A DNA stretch of 64,000 bases from contig NZ_CP010429.1 of assembly GCF_000974425.1 (NCBI RefSeq), positions 1 through 64,000 of the forward strand, read 5' to 3'. Origin of the DNA: Spirosoma radiotolerans. GTDB taxonomy: Bacteria > Bacteroidota > Bacteroidia > Cytophagales > Spirosomataceae. Position 1 is the stretch's first letter, and each line of letters opens with the position of its first letter. The notes under the pieces were generated by a model that saw only the letters and a program-made list of their open reading frames with translations, was not told the DNA's origin and searched no databases. Shown piece by piece: positions 1-8,980 of this stretch. The position numbers were made by a program, and so were the translations under genes.

Positions 1-305
1 CATGCTGGCCCAAGTCTCGAAACTATTTGCTTTACAGGCCATCGACATTGACCACGATGGTGATCTGGATCTGCTGGGTGGGGGTAATTTTTATGGCGTA
101 AGCACCTATCAGGGACGTTATGATGCGAGTTATGGATTAGTTTTGCGGAACGACGGCAAAGGCAAATTTGTAGCGCTCTCACCCGTTGATTCGGGGTTTT
201 GCTTAATGGCGAAATTCGGACATCCGTCTAGTGCACACGGCTCGGGGTGCTTTAATTACGGTTGCCCGGAACGATGCCGGCTTACAACTCTTCAAGCTTC
301 GGTAA
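1..305 (+). pseudogene. C-terminal remnant of an FG-GAP/VCBS repeat protein, frameshifted
   Basis: The window edge cuts into this gene, so only about the last 100 codons are visible. The frame from position 2 carries DIDHDGDLDLL, the Asp-rich loop typical of FG-GAP/VCBS beta-propeller repeats found in secreted or surface proteins. After DSGFCLM the frame fails. Adding one G to the GG at 208-209 and one G to the GG at 218-219 restores a continuous tail (GEIRDIRLVHTARGALI, then VARNDAGLQLFKLR) that stops at 303-305. The corrected tail looks like a normal end for this family, so I infer two single-base losses. FG-GAP genes often sit beside haloperoxidase-like genes in Bacteroidota, as here. A sequencing or assembly error cannot be excluded. 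Confidence 0.6.
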
Positions 306-543
306 GCAGCCTTTCTTATAAGCTACTTGTGCTGTTAATTACTCATAATCGATACGGGAGGTTTTAAGAAACCTCGCATTGTTAGGTTTTAAAAACTTTA
401 ATATCAGATTGACGAGCCTGCTGCCACACGTAAGCCTACTGTAAGTGAAATCAATCTTCGTTTTGTCTGATAATTTCCGTTAATTTTGTAAGATGAATCA
501 GCCTTGTAATGACTGATTTCCACGTAAACTTGTCGTTATTCGT

Positions 544-1898
544 ATGAACAATATGCTTCGCTTTGGCTATCTGCTGGCTTTGTTGCTGGTCGGATTGACC
601 GGTTGCCAGAAGCCCGCGTCCCCGCTGAATACAATGCAAAGGCTGCTAACCCCGAATACTATAATTCGGCCCTGAACAAACTAACGGAAGTCGTCATCCA
701 CGATATTTTTTCGCCACCTGTTGCCAGCCGGATTTACTCTTACGCGAACCTGGCTGGCTATGAAGCACTCGTCCCGTTTGATCCTCAATACGAGTCGCTG
801 GGTGGCAAGTTAAAACGCTTCCAGAGCGGACCAAAACCGGAAGCCGGGAAAGAATACTGCTTTCCGTTGGCGAGCACCCGGGCGTTTATGACCGTGGCCC
901 GAGCGCTAACGTTCTCCGTTGATTTCTACGACGAATTTGAGAAACCGTTCTATGAGCAGTATAAGAAAGACGGTGTTCCCGATGAGGTATATGACCGTTC
1001 GATGGCATATGGCGAAGCCGTAGCGAAGCATGTTCTGGATTATGCTGCTAAGGATAGCTACAAACAAACCCGCGGATTCAAACATACGGTTACCAATGAA
1101 GAGGGATCGTGGGTGCCCACACCGCCTGCTTATATGGACGCGGCTGAGCCTCAGTGGAATAAGCTCCGCTGCTGGGCCATGGATACGTGCAATCAATTTA
1201 TGCCTCCGCGCCCGTTACCCTACAGTCTGGCCAAAGGCAGCCCTTACGAAAAAGAACTTGATGAGGTCTATCAGTTGGGTAAAAACCTTGATAAACAAAA
1301 GCAGGATATCGCCTATTTCTGGGACGATAATGCATTTGTTATGAATGTGGCCGGGCACGTCATGTACGCCAGCAAGAAAATGACACCGGGTGGTCACTGG
1401 CTGGCCATTGCGCAGACGGTTGCCCGGAAAAAAAAGCTTGCAATGATGCAAACCGTTGAAGCGTATGCGCTTACGTCATTTGCCTTGAGCGATGGGTTTA
1501 TATCCTGCTGGGATGAGAAATACCGTACCAAAACGGTTCGTCCCGAAACGGTCATTAATAAATCGTTTGATCCAAAGTGGACGCCTTTCCTGCAGACGCC
1601 ACCTTTTCCCGAATACCCCAGCGGACACAGTGTTATTTCGACCGCAGCTGCCACCGTTCTTACGAATCTGATAGGCGACAATATGGCTTTTACCGATTCT
1701 ACCGAGTTTCCGTATGGGCATGGTGTCCGGTCATTCACGTCTATCCGCCATGCCGCTGACGAAGCGTCGATCAGCCGCTTATATGGTGGCATTCATTACC
1801 GCTCAGCCCTTACCAATGGGCAGGTCGAGGGAGAAAAAGTAGGGAAGTGGGTAATCGAAAAAATCCGTACCCGCAAAACGGGTGTAGCGCAACGATAA
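544..1898 (+). pseudogene. vanadium-dependent haloperoxidase/PAP2-like lipoprotein, frameshifted after the signal peptide
   Basis: The main frame (from about 603) encodes a PAP2/vanadium haloperoxidase-type domain with KYRTKTVRPETV, PPFPEYPSGHS and SRLYGGIHYRS, which match the three conserved phosphate/vanadate-binding motifs. The natural start is at 544 in another frame: MNNMLRFGYLLALLLVGLTGC is a lipoprotein signal peptide with the lipobox Cys at residue 21. The two frames join perfectly if the CCCC at 619-622 is read as CCCCC, giving a 451-residue protein. As written, the catalytic domain would lack its export signal. A TTG at 603 could allow cytoplasmic translation, but nothing supports it as a real start. 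The promoter-like TAATTTTG at 481-488 lies upstream. Confidence 0.7.
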
Positions 1899-2233
1899 AA
1901 CGTCTTTACGCTATTCCGACGCTCTGGCAACGCTGCCTTGCCGGACTTAGCAACTCGGATAAAGCGTATGGTCAATTATTGACAAGGTAGGTTTCGAATG
2001 AAGTACCCCCCTTTGGGGTACTATCCGAAACCGCTGCCAGAACAACTCCTTATTTCGCTACCGAAGCAGTCGGGATGCTACAGGCTGTATCAAATGGGTT
2101 TGGAGGTCTGGATATTACCAACAACGGCATTAAACAGCTTAACACAAAACTAGCCGCGAAGTGAAAATTGTTGACAGTTAAAGGGTTGGCCTACAGTGAA
2201 GAGCTTTCAGGTAAACTAAAACGGGCAGTTTAT
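1899..2233. other. intergenic stretch with a possible gene remnant
   Basis: No convincing complete gene is present. An open + frame of about 57 codons (1990-2163) ends ATEAVGMLQAVSNGFGG...KLAAK and has the composition of a real C-terminus, but it has no start codon and no family I recognise. The rest shows no structure that I can name. Confidence 0.3.
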
Positions 2234-2274
2234 AAATAGAGTGCATCAGCAAGTTTAGCGGATGCACTCTATTT
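2234..2274 (-). terminator. hairpin terminator after the TetR gene
   Basis: A perfect 14-bp stem (aaatagagtgcatc at 2234-2247 pairing with 2261-2274) surrounds a 13-base loop, and the arm ends in a T run on either strand. It lies 18 bases beyond the stop codon of the leftward TetR gene, so it probably ends that transcript. Confidence 0.7.
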
Positions 2275-2292
2275 GTAACGGCTTATGATTTC

Positions 2293-2970
2293 TTACCATT
2301 GTGCAACGGGTAAACGAGTAGACTGAAGCTCCAGTTGAACATCCTTGCTGCTAACCGCCATTTTGTTTAACGAGATGTAAATGGTTTTTATGGCGTTTTC
2401 AATCCGTTGCCAGCCTTCTTCACTACGCAGATCAATGTTGATCATTGTGCGATCATTTTGGGCCATAATGGTAAGGTACGTCATCGCGCCCAGGATAACG
2501 GCTGAAATAGCCTGTGTATCGGCTCCTTTTACAAAGGACAGCTGGCTAACGAGCCTTGTCATCTCTTCATCCTGAGCTCTAGCGGTTGTTTCAGCAATCG
2601 AATCGTTCTCTATGACACTTGCCTTGAGCACTTCGCGGGCTGCCTTGAACGTACGGAAATATCTATAGGTCTGAATAACCTGGCGGTACCAGATTCTGGC
2701 AACATCAGAGTCATGAAGCGGACGGATTTGGTCCAGCGTGGCGGGTGTAAATACTGGAAATAGTTTTCCCATTTTTACATAGTATTCCAGCAGTCCTTCC
2801 ATACCGCCAAAATATCTGTATATCAAAACTTTACTAACGTTGGCCTTCTCTGCGATGCGGTTTACACCGACTCCTTCCAAGCCCCTCTCTGAAATCACTT
2901 CTTCTAATGCTTCAACAATACGTTGTGTAGTTTTTGCCCGGTTACGTCTTATTTTTTCGTCTGTTTCCAT
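2293..2970 (-). CDS. TetR/AcrR family transcriptional regulator
   Basis: The N-terminal 60 residues form a TetR-type helix-turn-helix: RIVEALEEVISERGLEGVGV, then NRIAEKANVSKVLIYRYFGG. The remaining 150 residues are a helical ligand-binding and dimerisation region with no recognisable ligand signature. I start at METDEKIRRNR (225 residues), since the family normally begins just before this helix; an upstream extension of 22 codons is open but rich in hydrophobic residues and unlike TetR. No target gene is obvious. The upstream side is a 480-bp AT-rich gap and the downstream side has a hairpin, so the gene is probably monocistronic and may control itself. Confidence 0.88.
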   Translation of the reverse strand: METDEKIRRNRAKTTQRIVEALEEVISERGLEGVGVNRIAEKANVSKVLIYRYFGGMEGLLEYYVKMGKLFPVFTPATLDQIRPLHDSDVARIWYRQVIQTYRYFRTFKAAREVLKASVIENDSIAETTARAQDEEMTRLVSQLSFVKGADTQAISAVILGAMTYLTIMAQNDRTMINIDLRSEEGWQRIENAIKTIYISLNKMAVSSKDVQLELQSTRLPVAQW

Positions 2971-3450
2971 ATCAATCATATTCAGCATAATTAAGTACAT
3001 GTCACCCCTTGGACTACCTATAGTTGTAAAAGTCACTTTAGTAAACTTTTATTTACCTGCTGATAAGTGCTGATTTGAGCGCGATAAACGTATTTGTATT
3101 CTTTAATGTAATAGTATGTTGTAAAATATTTGTATGAATTTGTGTTAATTCTATTTAAAATTGTACTATTTTTTGATATTTGTTAATTCAAACCGTTAAA
3201 ATACTGAATATAAATTGAAAAGTGTAACTAATGAACTCAATTGTTAATTTTTACTTTATGTGAAAAAAAATTGCAGACAATAGTAGAGAAGTATCTACAG
3301 TCTGCAATCAACACATTTATATACAAACAAAATTGGATACAATGGTGACACAAGTCAAGTTCAAAAAGTAAACCAGGATGGTACTTTTGTGCCTGTATCA
3401 CTGCCAGAAGACCGCCACAACAATTGTGTAAAAAGCAAAGTAATCAGCGT
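2971..3450. other. AT-rich intergenic region
   Basis: This 480-base gap is strikingly AT-rich compared with its neighbours. It contains the presumed promoter of the leftward TetR gene. A + frame open over 3287-3463 (reading ...NGDTSQVQKVNQDGTFVPVS...) lacks a start codon and runs into the end of the DoxX-like gene, so I treat it as chance or a remnant. I see no repeats or RNA gene. Confidence 0.4.
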
Positions 3451-3798
3451 TTACGTATACTGATAAGCCCACCATATTAAAAGTCCCTGTAGGGGCAATC
3501 GGCCCCATCGGAGCCAGGCGGGAAGCTTGCTAAAACGGCTTGCCATAGCCATATGGATATTAGCAGGAAAAATCGCGATCAGCAGTAGCATAAGTCCCCA
3601 GGCCGATAGTGACCGGGTTGCCGGCAAAAGGAGTCCAAGACCCAGGACAATTTCTGCAATGCCGCTCAACGTCACCATCAGGTTGTGAGCTGGAATATAA
3701 GGCGGCATAATCGCCAAATATGTTCTGGGGCTGATGAAGTGGTTTGCGCCAGCAGCCATGTAGACAAGCGCCTGAATATAAAGACCTATGTTAGCCAT
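3451..3798 (-). CDS. DoxX-like small membrane protein
   Basis: A 115-residue protein with four hydrophobic segments (about residues 5-22, 40-60, 64-82 and 97-113). It shows the layout of COG4270/DoxX-related proteins: ALVYMAAGANHFISPRTYLAIMP near the start, GIAEIVLGLGLLLP in the middle, and NIHMAM followed by RLPLQGLLIWWAY at the end. The biochemical role of this subgroup is not established; DoxX relatives are linked to redox functions at the membrane. It stands alone on the minus strand, 127 bases from the next leftward gene, and has no obvious partner. Confidence 0.8.
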   Translation of the reverse strand: MANIGLYIQALVYMAAGANHFISPRTYLAIMPPYIPAHNLMVTLSGIAEIVLGLGLLLPATRSLSAWGLMLLLIAIFPANIHMAMASRFSKLPAWLRWGRLPLQGLLIWWAYQYT

Positions 3799-3925
3799 AA
3801 TTAGGGTAAATGGGATTTAATACGAATAGGCTGATTACATGGAACGGACCTGCGTAAAAGCAAACGAACGGGCTCGTCAAAACCCGTTCATAAGGTACTA
3901 TTAGTACATCGCTTCTCCTCTATGT

Positions 3926-5101
3926 TTACTCAATAATATGTCCGACAAAGCCAGCCGTATTATCCAGAATGAAACCACCCTTCCGAAAGCCTAATCCGCA
4001 GGCTTCACCCGCGTAGAAGACGCCAGCCTGATAAGCGTTACCTGCCGCGTCCTTTGGAAACTCAACGTATTCCTGATAGATTTTCGGGTAGCCGCCATAA
4101 TCGCCGTCTGTTGTCTGGCGTTCGCTGCCGTCGGGATTTAGGATGCGTGTATTGGCGCCCTCACGCCCAAACAATACTTTCTCGACGCAGGACTTACCAA
4201 CCAGCGGTTTGGTATCTGTTTCGAGCAGAAGGGGGTGATTGGGATATAGCTCCCACAGAATTTTTAAAATATACTTCGACTGAAAAAGGAGTGTATAAGC
4301 TGGATTAAGCACAACGGCCAGCCGTTTACGGACAATCTCGGTCAGGATTTGAAGCAACTCGGGTTCATCTTCGGCAATGGATTCCCAGGGTACAAGTTTG
4401 AACCAGAAATCCAGCTTTTCGAACTCGCCATTTTTAGGATTCTGCCAGAAGATGCCTTCTCCCGCCGAAAAATCCACATTATCGACAAAATCGAGTTCGA
4501 TATCGAATCCAGCTTCACGTGCAGCTTCGCCCAGTAAAGCTACATTGGCATCATCTTCGGGAACATCCCGAATGGCCGAGAGCAGGAGGGTGGGTTGCAG
4601 GTCAGGATTTAAGGCCAGTAATTCTTCAAACTGGCCGGTCAATGTCTCGAAGAGCGAATTGAACTGGTGACTTTCGTCAAGGCCGTTTGCCAGCAGATGC
4701 GCATGCTGCACAACGGCCGTTTCGGGGAGGCACGTGGCCGTATCTGCGTTGAATTCAATAAGTTTTATGCTGGAATCACCACCAACGCCCCCTGCCAGAT
4801 CGAAACGGCCATAGAGATGAATGTGTCGGTCATCATTCCAGGTCAGTGTAATCAGTTCAATAAGGTTTGCGGGAATGCCCAATTCGGCAAAGCGGTTTTC
4901 GTCGATCACATGCTGCCCGGCGGCTACAAACATCTCAAACAATTCGTTGGCTGCTTCATAATAGGCATCTGCTTCGGCAGGCGTTACCGTAACAACTTCA
5001 TTGGTTAAATAAGGTAATGTATCCTGACCGAGCATCCAATCCCAACCAAGGTTGCGCAACTGGGCGTCGGGTTGTGTCGTTAGTTTTCTAAGAGAAATCA
5101 T
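3926..5101 (-). CDS. glutathionylspermidine synthase-like ATP-grasp family protein
   Basis: This 391-residue protein matches the C-terminal synthetase domain of glutathionylspermidine synthase (GSP_synth). It has the N-terminal WDWMLGQDTLPYL, the IKLIEFNADTATCLPE nucleotide/metal region, and the C-terminal KPLVGKSCVEKVLFGREGANT and GLGFRKGGFILDNTAGFVGHIIE segments. Family members use an ATP-grasp fold to form an amide bond between a peptide carboxylate and an amine. The amidase half found in the E. coli bifunctional enzyme is absent, so the substrate is unknown; stand-alone homologues are common in Bacteroidota. It is a single leftward gene, divergent from the nucleoside hydrolase. Confidence 0.85.
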   Translation of the reverse strand: MISLRKLTTQPDAQLRNLGWDWMLGQDTLPYLTNEVVTVTPAEADAYYEAANELFEMFVAAGQHVIDENRFAELGIPANLIELITLTWNDDRHIHLYGRFDLAGGVGGDSSIKLIEFNADTATCLPETAVVQHAHLLANGLDESHQFNSLFETLTGQFEELLALNPDLQPTLLLSAIRDVPEDDANVALLGEAAREAGFDIELDFVDNVDFSAGEGIFWQNPKNGEFEKLDFWFKLVPWESIAEDEPELLQILTEIVRKRLAVVLNPAYTLLFQSKYILKILWELYPNHPLLLETDTKPLVGKSCVEKVLFGREGANTRILNPDGSERQTTDGDYGGYPKIYQEYVEFPKDAAGNAYQAGVFYAGEACGLGFRKGGFILDNTAGFVGHIIE

Positions 5102-5231
5102 AGTCGTCGATAATTTAAGAAGGTGAATGACGATAACTGAAAAAACAAACCGTAATTCGTGCTGGAACGGCTAAGATCAGCGCAGTAGGTTGCGGCCGTC
5201 TGTAACCTTTCTGTAAATCTCGCTTAACCAA

Positions 5232-6230
5232 ATGATTCGAACGTATTTATTTTCAGTTGGTGTGCTTTTCAGCCTGACTGCCGGTCTGGTTCACGGACAA
5301 CCGGTCCAGAAAAATCAGTCCGTTTCTGTTATTTTCGATACAGACATGGGCCCCGATTATGACGATGTAGGCGCGATTACCATGCTACATGCCTTTGCCG
5401 ATGCAGGGCAGGCCCGGATTCTGGCGACCATAGCCAGCACCAACTATGCCAACGTAGCACCGGTGTTGAGCGTGTTGAATACCTACTTCAATCGGCCGAA
5501 TGTGCCCATTGGTGTGCCAAAAGGAAAGGCAATTGGCGACAGAGACACGCAGCACTGGTCCGATACACTGGTGGCCCACTATCCACACGCCATTAAGTCG
5601 AACGATGCCACGCCCGACGCCGTAGCACTTTACCGTCAAATTCTGGCCAAGCAACCCGACCATAGTGTTACGGTCATTACGGTTGGCTTTCTGACAAACC
5701 TGGCCAATTTGCTCAACTCCCCAGCCGACAAATATTCTCCCTTATCCGGTAAAGCGTTGGCTGCGAAAAAAATCAAACAGGTCGTTAGCATGGCGGGCAA
5801 ATTTCCGGCTGGTCGGGAGTATAATGTCTTCAGAGATAGTACATCTTCAAAAATTGTGTTTGCCAACTGGCCGACGCCTATTTTGATGAGCGGATTTGAA
5901 ATTGGTGAACAGATTCATTCGGGTTTGCCACTGACGCAAAACGCCCGGATTCAGCATAGCCCGGTAAAAGATGTATTTCGGATTTCGTTGCCCAAAGCGG
6001 CCGAAGATAAAAATGGACGGATGAGCTGGGATCAAACCGCTGTGCTGGTTGGGGTAAAAGGATATGAGCCTTATTATACCGTTAAATCAGGCCGATTGAT
6101 CCTGAATCCGGATGGATCGAACGGATGGGATAACTCAGGGAAAGGACACCAGCATCTGGTCGTTAAAATGCCCGTTCCACAAGTGGAAAAACTCATCAAT
6201 ACCCTCATGCAGCATCAGCCCGTGAAGTAG
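5232..6230 (+). CDS. secreted nucleoside hydrolase (IunH family)
   Basis: A 332-residue protein with an N-terminal signal peptide (MIRTYLFSVGVLFSLTAGLVHG) followed by the family's metal-binding signature VIFDTDMGPDYDDVGA. The later segment MSGFEIGEQIHSG and the late Asp in SWDQTAVLVGV fit the ribose/calcium site. Enzymes of this family cleave the N-glycosidic bond of nucleosides to a base and ribose, using a calcium ion held by the Asp cluster. The signal peptide suggests periplasmic nucleoside salvage. It lies 73 bases before recX and could share a transcript with it, although the functions are unrelated. Confidence 0.9.
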   Translation: MIRTYLFSVGVLFSLTAGLVHGQPVQKNQSVSVIFDTDMGPDYDDVGAITMLHAFADAGQARILATIASTNYANVAPVLSVLNTYFNRPNVPIGVPKGKAIGDRDTQHWSDTLVAHYPHAIKSNDATPDAVALYRQILAKQPDHSVTVITVGFLTNLANLLNSPADKYSPLSGKALAAKKIKQVVSMAGKFPAGREYNVFRDSTSSKIVFANWPTPILMSGFEIGEQIHSGLPLTQNARIQHSPVKDVFRISLPKAAEDKNGRMSWDQTAVLVGVKGYEPYYTVKSGRLILNPDGSNGWDNSGKGHQHLVVKMPVPQVEKLINTLMQHQPVK

Positions 6231-6303
6231 GTTCTATACATAAAAGCCGATGGCTTTTCGAGAAAATCGAGTCATTTCAGACTCGTTTGTGTTATCTTTT
6301 TGT

Positions 6304-6762
6304 ATGACAGATTCAGTGAAGGACGCGCTTCGCAAAGCGGCTATGTTTTGCGCCTATCAGGAGCGCACCCAGCAGGAAGTTCGGGATCGGCTAAACGGAT
6401 GGGGCGTTTATGTCGATGATGCCGAAGAGGTCATTGCCGAATTGATCCAGCAGAATTACCTCAACGAAGAGCGGTTCGCCAAATCGTTCGCGGGTGGTAA
6501 ATTTCGGGTAAAAGGCTGGGGTCGCCGTAAAATCAAGCAGCAGTTGCAGCAACGGGGTATTTCGGGATATAATCTCGACCAGGCCATGAAGGAAATTGCG
6601 CCGGATGACTACCGTGAGACGCTGGCCGACCTGTTAGCCAAAAAACGCCAAAGCCTTCGTGATGACAACCCGTTAGTCGTGAAGCAAAAACTCGTTCGCT
6701 ACGCCCTCAGCAAAGGATACGAATCGGAGCTGATATTTACCGTATTGAACGGCGAAGAGTAA
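6304..6762 (+). CDS. recX: regulatory protein RecX
   Basis: This 152-residue protein has the RecX pattern of repeated three-helix units: AAMFCAYQERTQQEVRDRL, then LIQQNYLNEERFAKSFAGGKF, then GRRKIKQQLQQRGIS. RecX binds RecA filaments and limits or modulates their activity. I start at 6304 (MTDSVKDAL), which gives the normal length. An in-frame ATG at 6250 would add 18 residues with no family support. A TATCTTTT motif lies about 10 bases before the chosen start. recA itself lies 21 kb away in this window, so the two are not an operon. Confidence 0.9.
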   Translation: MTDSVKDALRKAAMFCAYQERTQQEVRDRLNGWGVYVDDAEEVIAELIQQNYLNEERFAKSFAGGKFRVKGWGRRKIKQQLQQRGISGYNLDQAMKEIAPDDYRETLADLLAKKRQSLRDDNPLVVKQKLVRYALSKGYESELIFTVLNGEE

Positions 6763-6815
6763 ATCTGCCAGCACGCAGGATTTTGTTTCTTTTGGTTAAC
6801 CCACTTGTTCATCTA

Positions 6816-7880
6816 ATGCCTCGACTATTTCTGGAAACTGAACGGATGGCCAACCTGACTAGTGGCCTCGGTCAGCTTTGTTTACATTTAGGCCGCGAAC
6901 TGGTACGCCAGAAACCACCCGGCTGGGAACTGACGTTTTTGGTTACCCGCGATCAGGTCGGAATTTTTGGGCCATCGGTTACGTATCGGATCGCCAGTCG
7001 GTGGAACCGGATCTGGCGCTTCTGGAAATTCGACATCTGGCATTGCCTCTATCAGGATACACATATATATCCGATCCGGGCGACCCGGTTCATGTATACG
7101 ATCCTGGACCTTAATTACCTGGCGCTTACCCAATATTCGGCTCAACGTAAAGAGCGCCGTAAGAAGCGGTATCAGGCTCGGATTAATCAGGCACAGGCCA
7201 TAACCACGATTTCAGCCTACGTAGCGCAGGATGTCCGCCAGCAGTTAGTGGTTCCTGCTCAAACTCCAGTGCAGGTTATTTATTGTGGAGTCGATATTCC
7301 GGAGCAGGTTCCTGTGACGCCACCCGCCGTTGTGCCAGGCGGGCCATTTTTGTTTTTTATCGGGATGCTGCAATCGTACAAAAACGTGCACACCATGCTG
7401 CCCCTTCTAGTGGTAAACCCCGATTACTGGCTGGTGCTGGCTGGTCCTGATAAACCGGAGTACAGTCAGGAAATCCGCGAGCAGGCACGGCAGTTGGGGG
7501 TATCGAACCGGCTTTTAATGCCGGGGCCCATCGACGAATCGACAAAGTGGTGGTTTTATACCCATTGCGATGCGTTTTTATTTCCTTCTCTGCTGGAAGG
7601 CTTCGGTATTCCTGTTGTTGAAGCCATGGCTTTTGGTAAGCCTGTCTTTAGCTCTGCCCTGACAAGTTTACCTGAAGTAGGTGGTTCAGAAGCCTTCTAT
7701 TTCCCCTCGTTCGATGCTGAAACGGTTGTCGAAACCTTCAGAAAAGGCATGGAAATGTATCGAAGTGATTCGGCTATGCCAGACCGCCTACGGGTGCAAA
7801 GCCAGAAATTCCGGTGGGAAATTGCCGCAGCCGAATACTGGAAACTCTATCAGGAACTCATGCGTACACCCAACCCCTGA
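6816..7880 (+). CDS. glycosyltransferase, group 1 (GT4-like)
   Basis: This 354-residue protein has a GT-B fold layout. The N-terminal half contains DIWHCLYQDTHIYP and AQAITTISAYVAQDV. The C-terminal half has the donor-binding region: FLFFIGMLQSYKNVHTM, the WLVLAGP strand, and the signature DAFLFPSLLEGFGIPVVEAMAFGKPV with the EGFGIPVVE acidic motif. Enzymes of this group transfer a sugar from a nucleotide donor, usually in the cytoplasm, to build polysaccharide or glycolipid. I start at MPRLFLETERM; a TTG 33 bases upstream is also open. It faces the FkbM methyltransferase gene tail to tail with only 23 bases between them. Confidence 0.9.
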   Translation: MPRLFLETERMANLTSGLGQLCLHLGRELVRQKPPGWELTFLVTRDQVGIFGPSVTYRIASRWNRIWRFWKFDIWHCLYQDTHIYPIRATRFMYTILDLNYLALTQYSAQRKERRKKRYQARINQAQAITTISAYVAQDVRQQLVVPAQTPVQVIYCGVDIPEQVPVTPPAVVPGGPFLFFIGMLQSYKNVHTMLPLLVVNPDYWLVLAGPDKPEYSQEIREQARQLGVSNRLLMPGPIDESTKWWFYTHCDAFLFPSLLEGFGIPVVEAMAFGKPVFSSALTSLPEVGGSEAFYFPSFDAETVVETFRKGMEMYRSDSAMPDRLRVQSQKFRWEIAAAEYWKLYQELMRTPNP

Positions 7881-7903
7881 CTACGCTCAACAGGACGATA
7901 ATC

Positions 7904-8701
7904 TTACTGGCGCGTGGCTTCCAGCGCGTAACAAAACGAATTGATGGGCGATCGGGTGGTTGTGTAGCCCAGCGACTGAATGTAACGGTCGAAGGCATCG
8001 ATATTGTTCAGGTCATTGTCCAGGTTATGGACTTCGATTGCCATCTTCTTCGCCCGCCTGATTAGCTCAGGGGCGGTGTTATACATAATATCGTATTCAC
8101 TTCCTTCGCAGTCCACTTTCAGCAGATCAATAACATCCAGGCTATTTTTCTCAATAATATCGGTAAGTGTTATACAGGGCACCATGATTTTCTGACTGTT
8201 ATTTTCGTGAAAGGCGGAAAAGACAGAAGCCACAACCTGACTTTTGTCTTCAGCCTCAATAAAAAGCTCCAGTTGGTCGATGGGTTTTCCCGTTACGGCC
8301 ATTGAAAAAAGTTGTATGCTCTGACCTAGTCCGGGGTTCTGCTGCAGTGTATGCTGCAGGGTTTTTACATTAGCCGGTACGGGTTCGTAGGCGTATATGG
8401 TTGCCTTTCCTATTTTCGACAACAACTGAATATCGAAAAAACCAACGTTGGCGCCAATATCGATTACGACGGGCGCCGTAGGCAGGGTGCTCACCAGCTC
8501 GTCCATCTCATAGACATCTACCATAAATATCTCCTTGAATATCAGGTAGAGGCTTGGAGGCACCTGAAAACGAATGGGAAACGGTTTCGTAGTGAAAACC
8601 AAGTTCTGTTTGTGGCGGGCTACTTTATGAAACAAGTATTCGCCAGGATTTGCAATATGTTTCCACAGCCTGAAATACCGGCTAATTCCCTCTACTGCCA
8701 T
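7904..8701 (-). CDS. FkbM family methyltransferase
   Basis: A 265-residue protein with the class I S-adenosylmethionine-binding motif VVIDIGANVGFFDIQLL near residue 80 and the FkbM-family features IYAYEPVPANVKTLQ and LLKVDCEGSEYDIM (motif with conserved Asp and Glu). FkbM proteins methylate hydroxyl groups on sugars or secondary metabolites; the glycosyltransferase genes on both sides suggest a glycan substrate. The gene lies on the opposite strand to both neighbours, so it has its own promoter in the 279-base gap on its right. Confidence 0.9.
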   Translation of the reverse strand: MAVEGISRYFRLWKHIANPGEYLFHKVARHKQNLVFTTKPFPIRFQVPPSLYLIFKEIFMVDVYEMDELVSTLPTAPVVIDIGANVGFFDIQLLSKIGKATIYAYEPVPANVKTLQHTLQQNPGLGQSIQLFSMAVTGKPIDQLELFIEAEDKSQVVASVFSAFHENNSQKIMVPCITLTDIIEKNSLDVIDLLKVDCEGSEYDIMYNTAPELIRRAKKMAIEVHNLDNDLNNIDAFDRYIQSLGYTTTRSPINSFCYALEATRQ

Positions 8702-8980
8702 GCGTTGGTTCGTATAATGAACTACAAAGTAAAAGATATTAACTATAGCTATTCTATAGTAAACCGTAATTCAAAAGAAGAAAGCCAGTGGAACGGTTTG
8801 GAAGCTGCCTAATAAAATCCGGAGGTTTTATAACAGGATTTTTCAGCACTACTGGCAGCTAGCCATCTGCCACCTTGACAAACCTTGGTTTTGTTAATGG
8901 AGATGGGAGAGGTTTCGTCGTCAGGACAGGTTAGTAAGTTTATCAAACCTGTTTAAATTTACAGGTCATATTTACTACCT

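Noticed and set aside
3287-3463. Open + frame of 59 codons in the AT-rich gap after the TetR gene
   Set aside because: It has no start codon, overlaps the end of the DoxX-like gene and matches nothing I know.
5102-5231. Riboswitch between the glutathionylspermidine-like and nucleoside hydrolase genes
   Set aside because: The spacer is only 130 bases and shows no conserved aptamer-like pairing.
8718-8813. A 32-codon frame starting MNYKVKDINYSYSIV right of the FkbM gene
   Set aside because: It is very short, has no promoter match and lies in a divergent promoter region.
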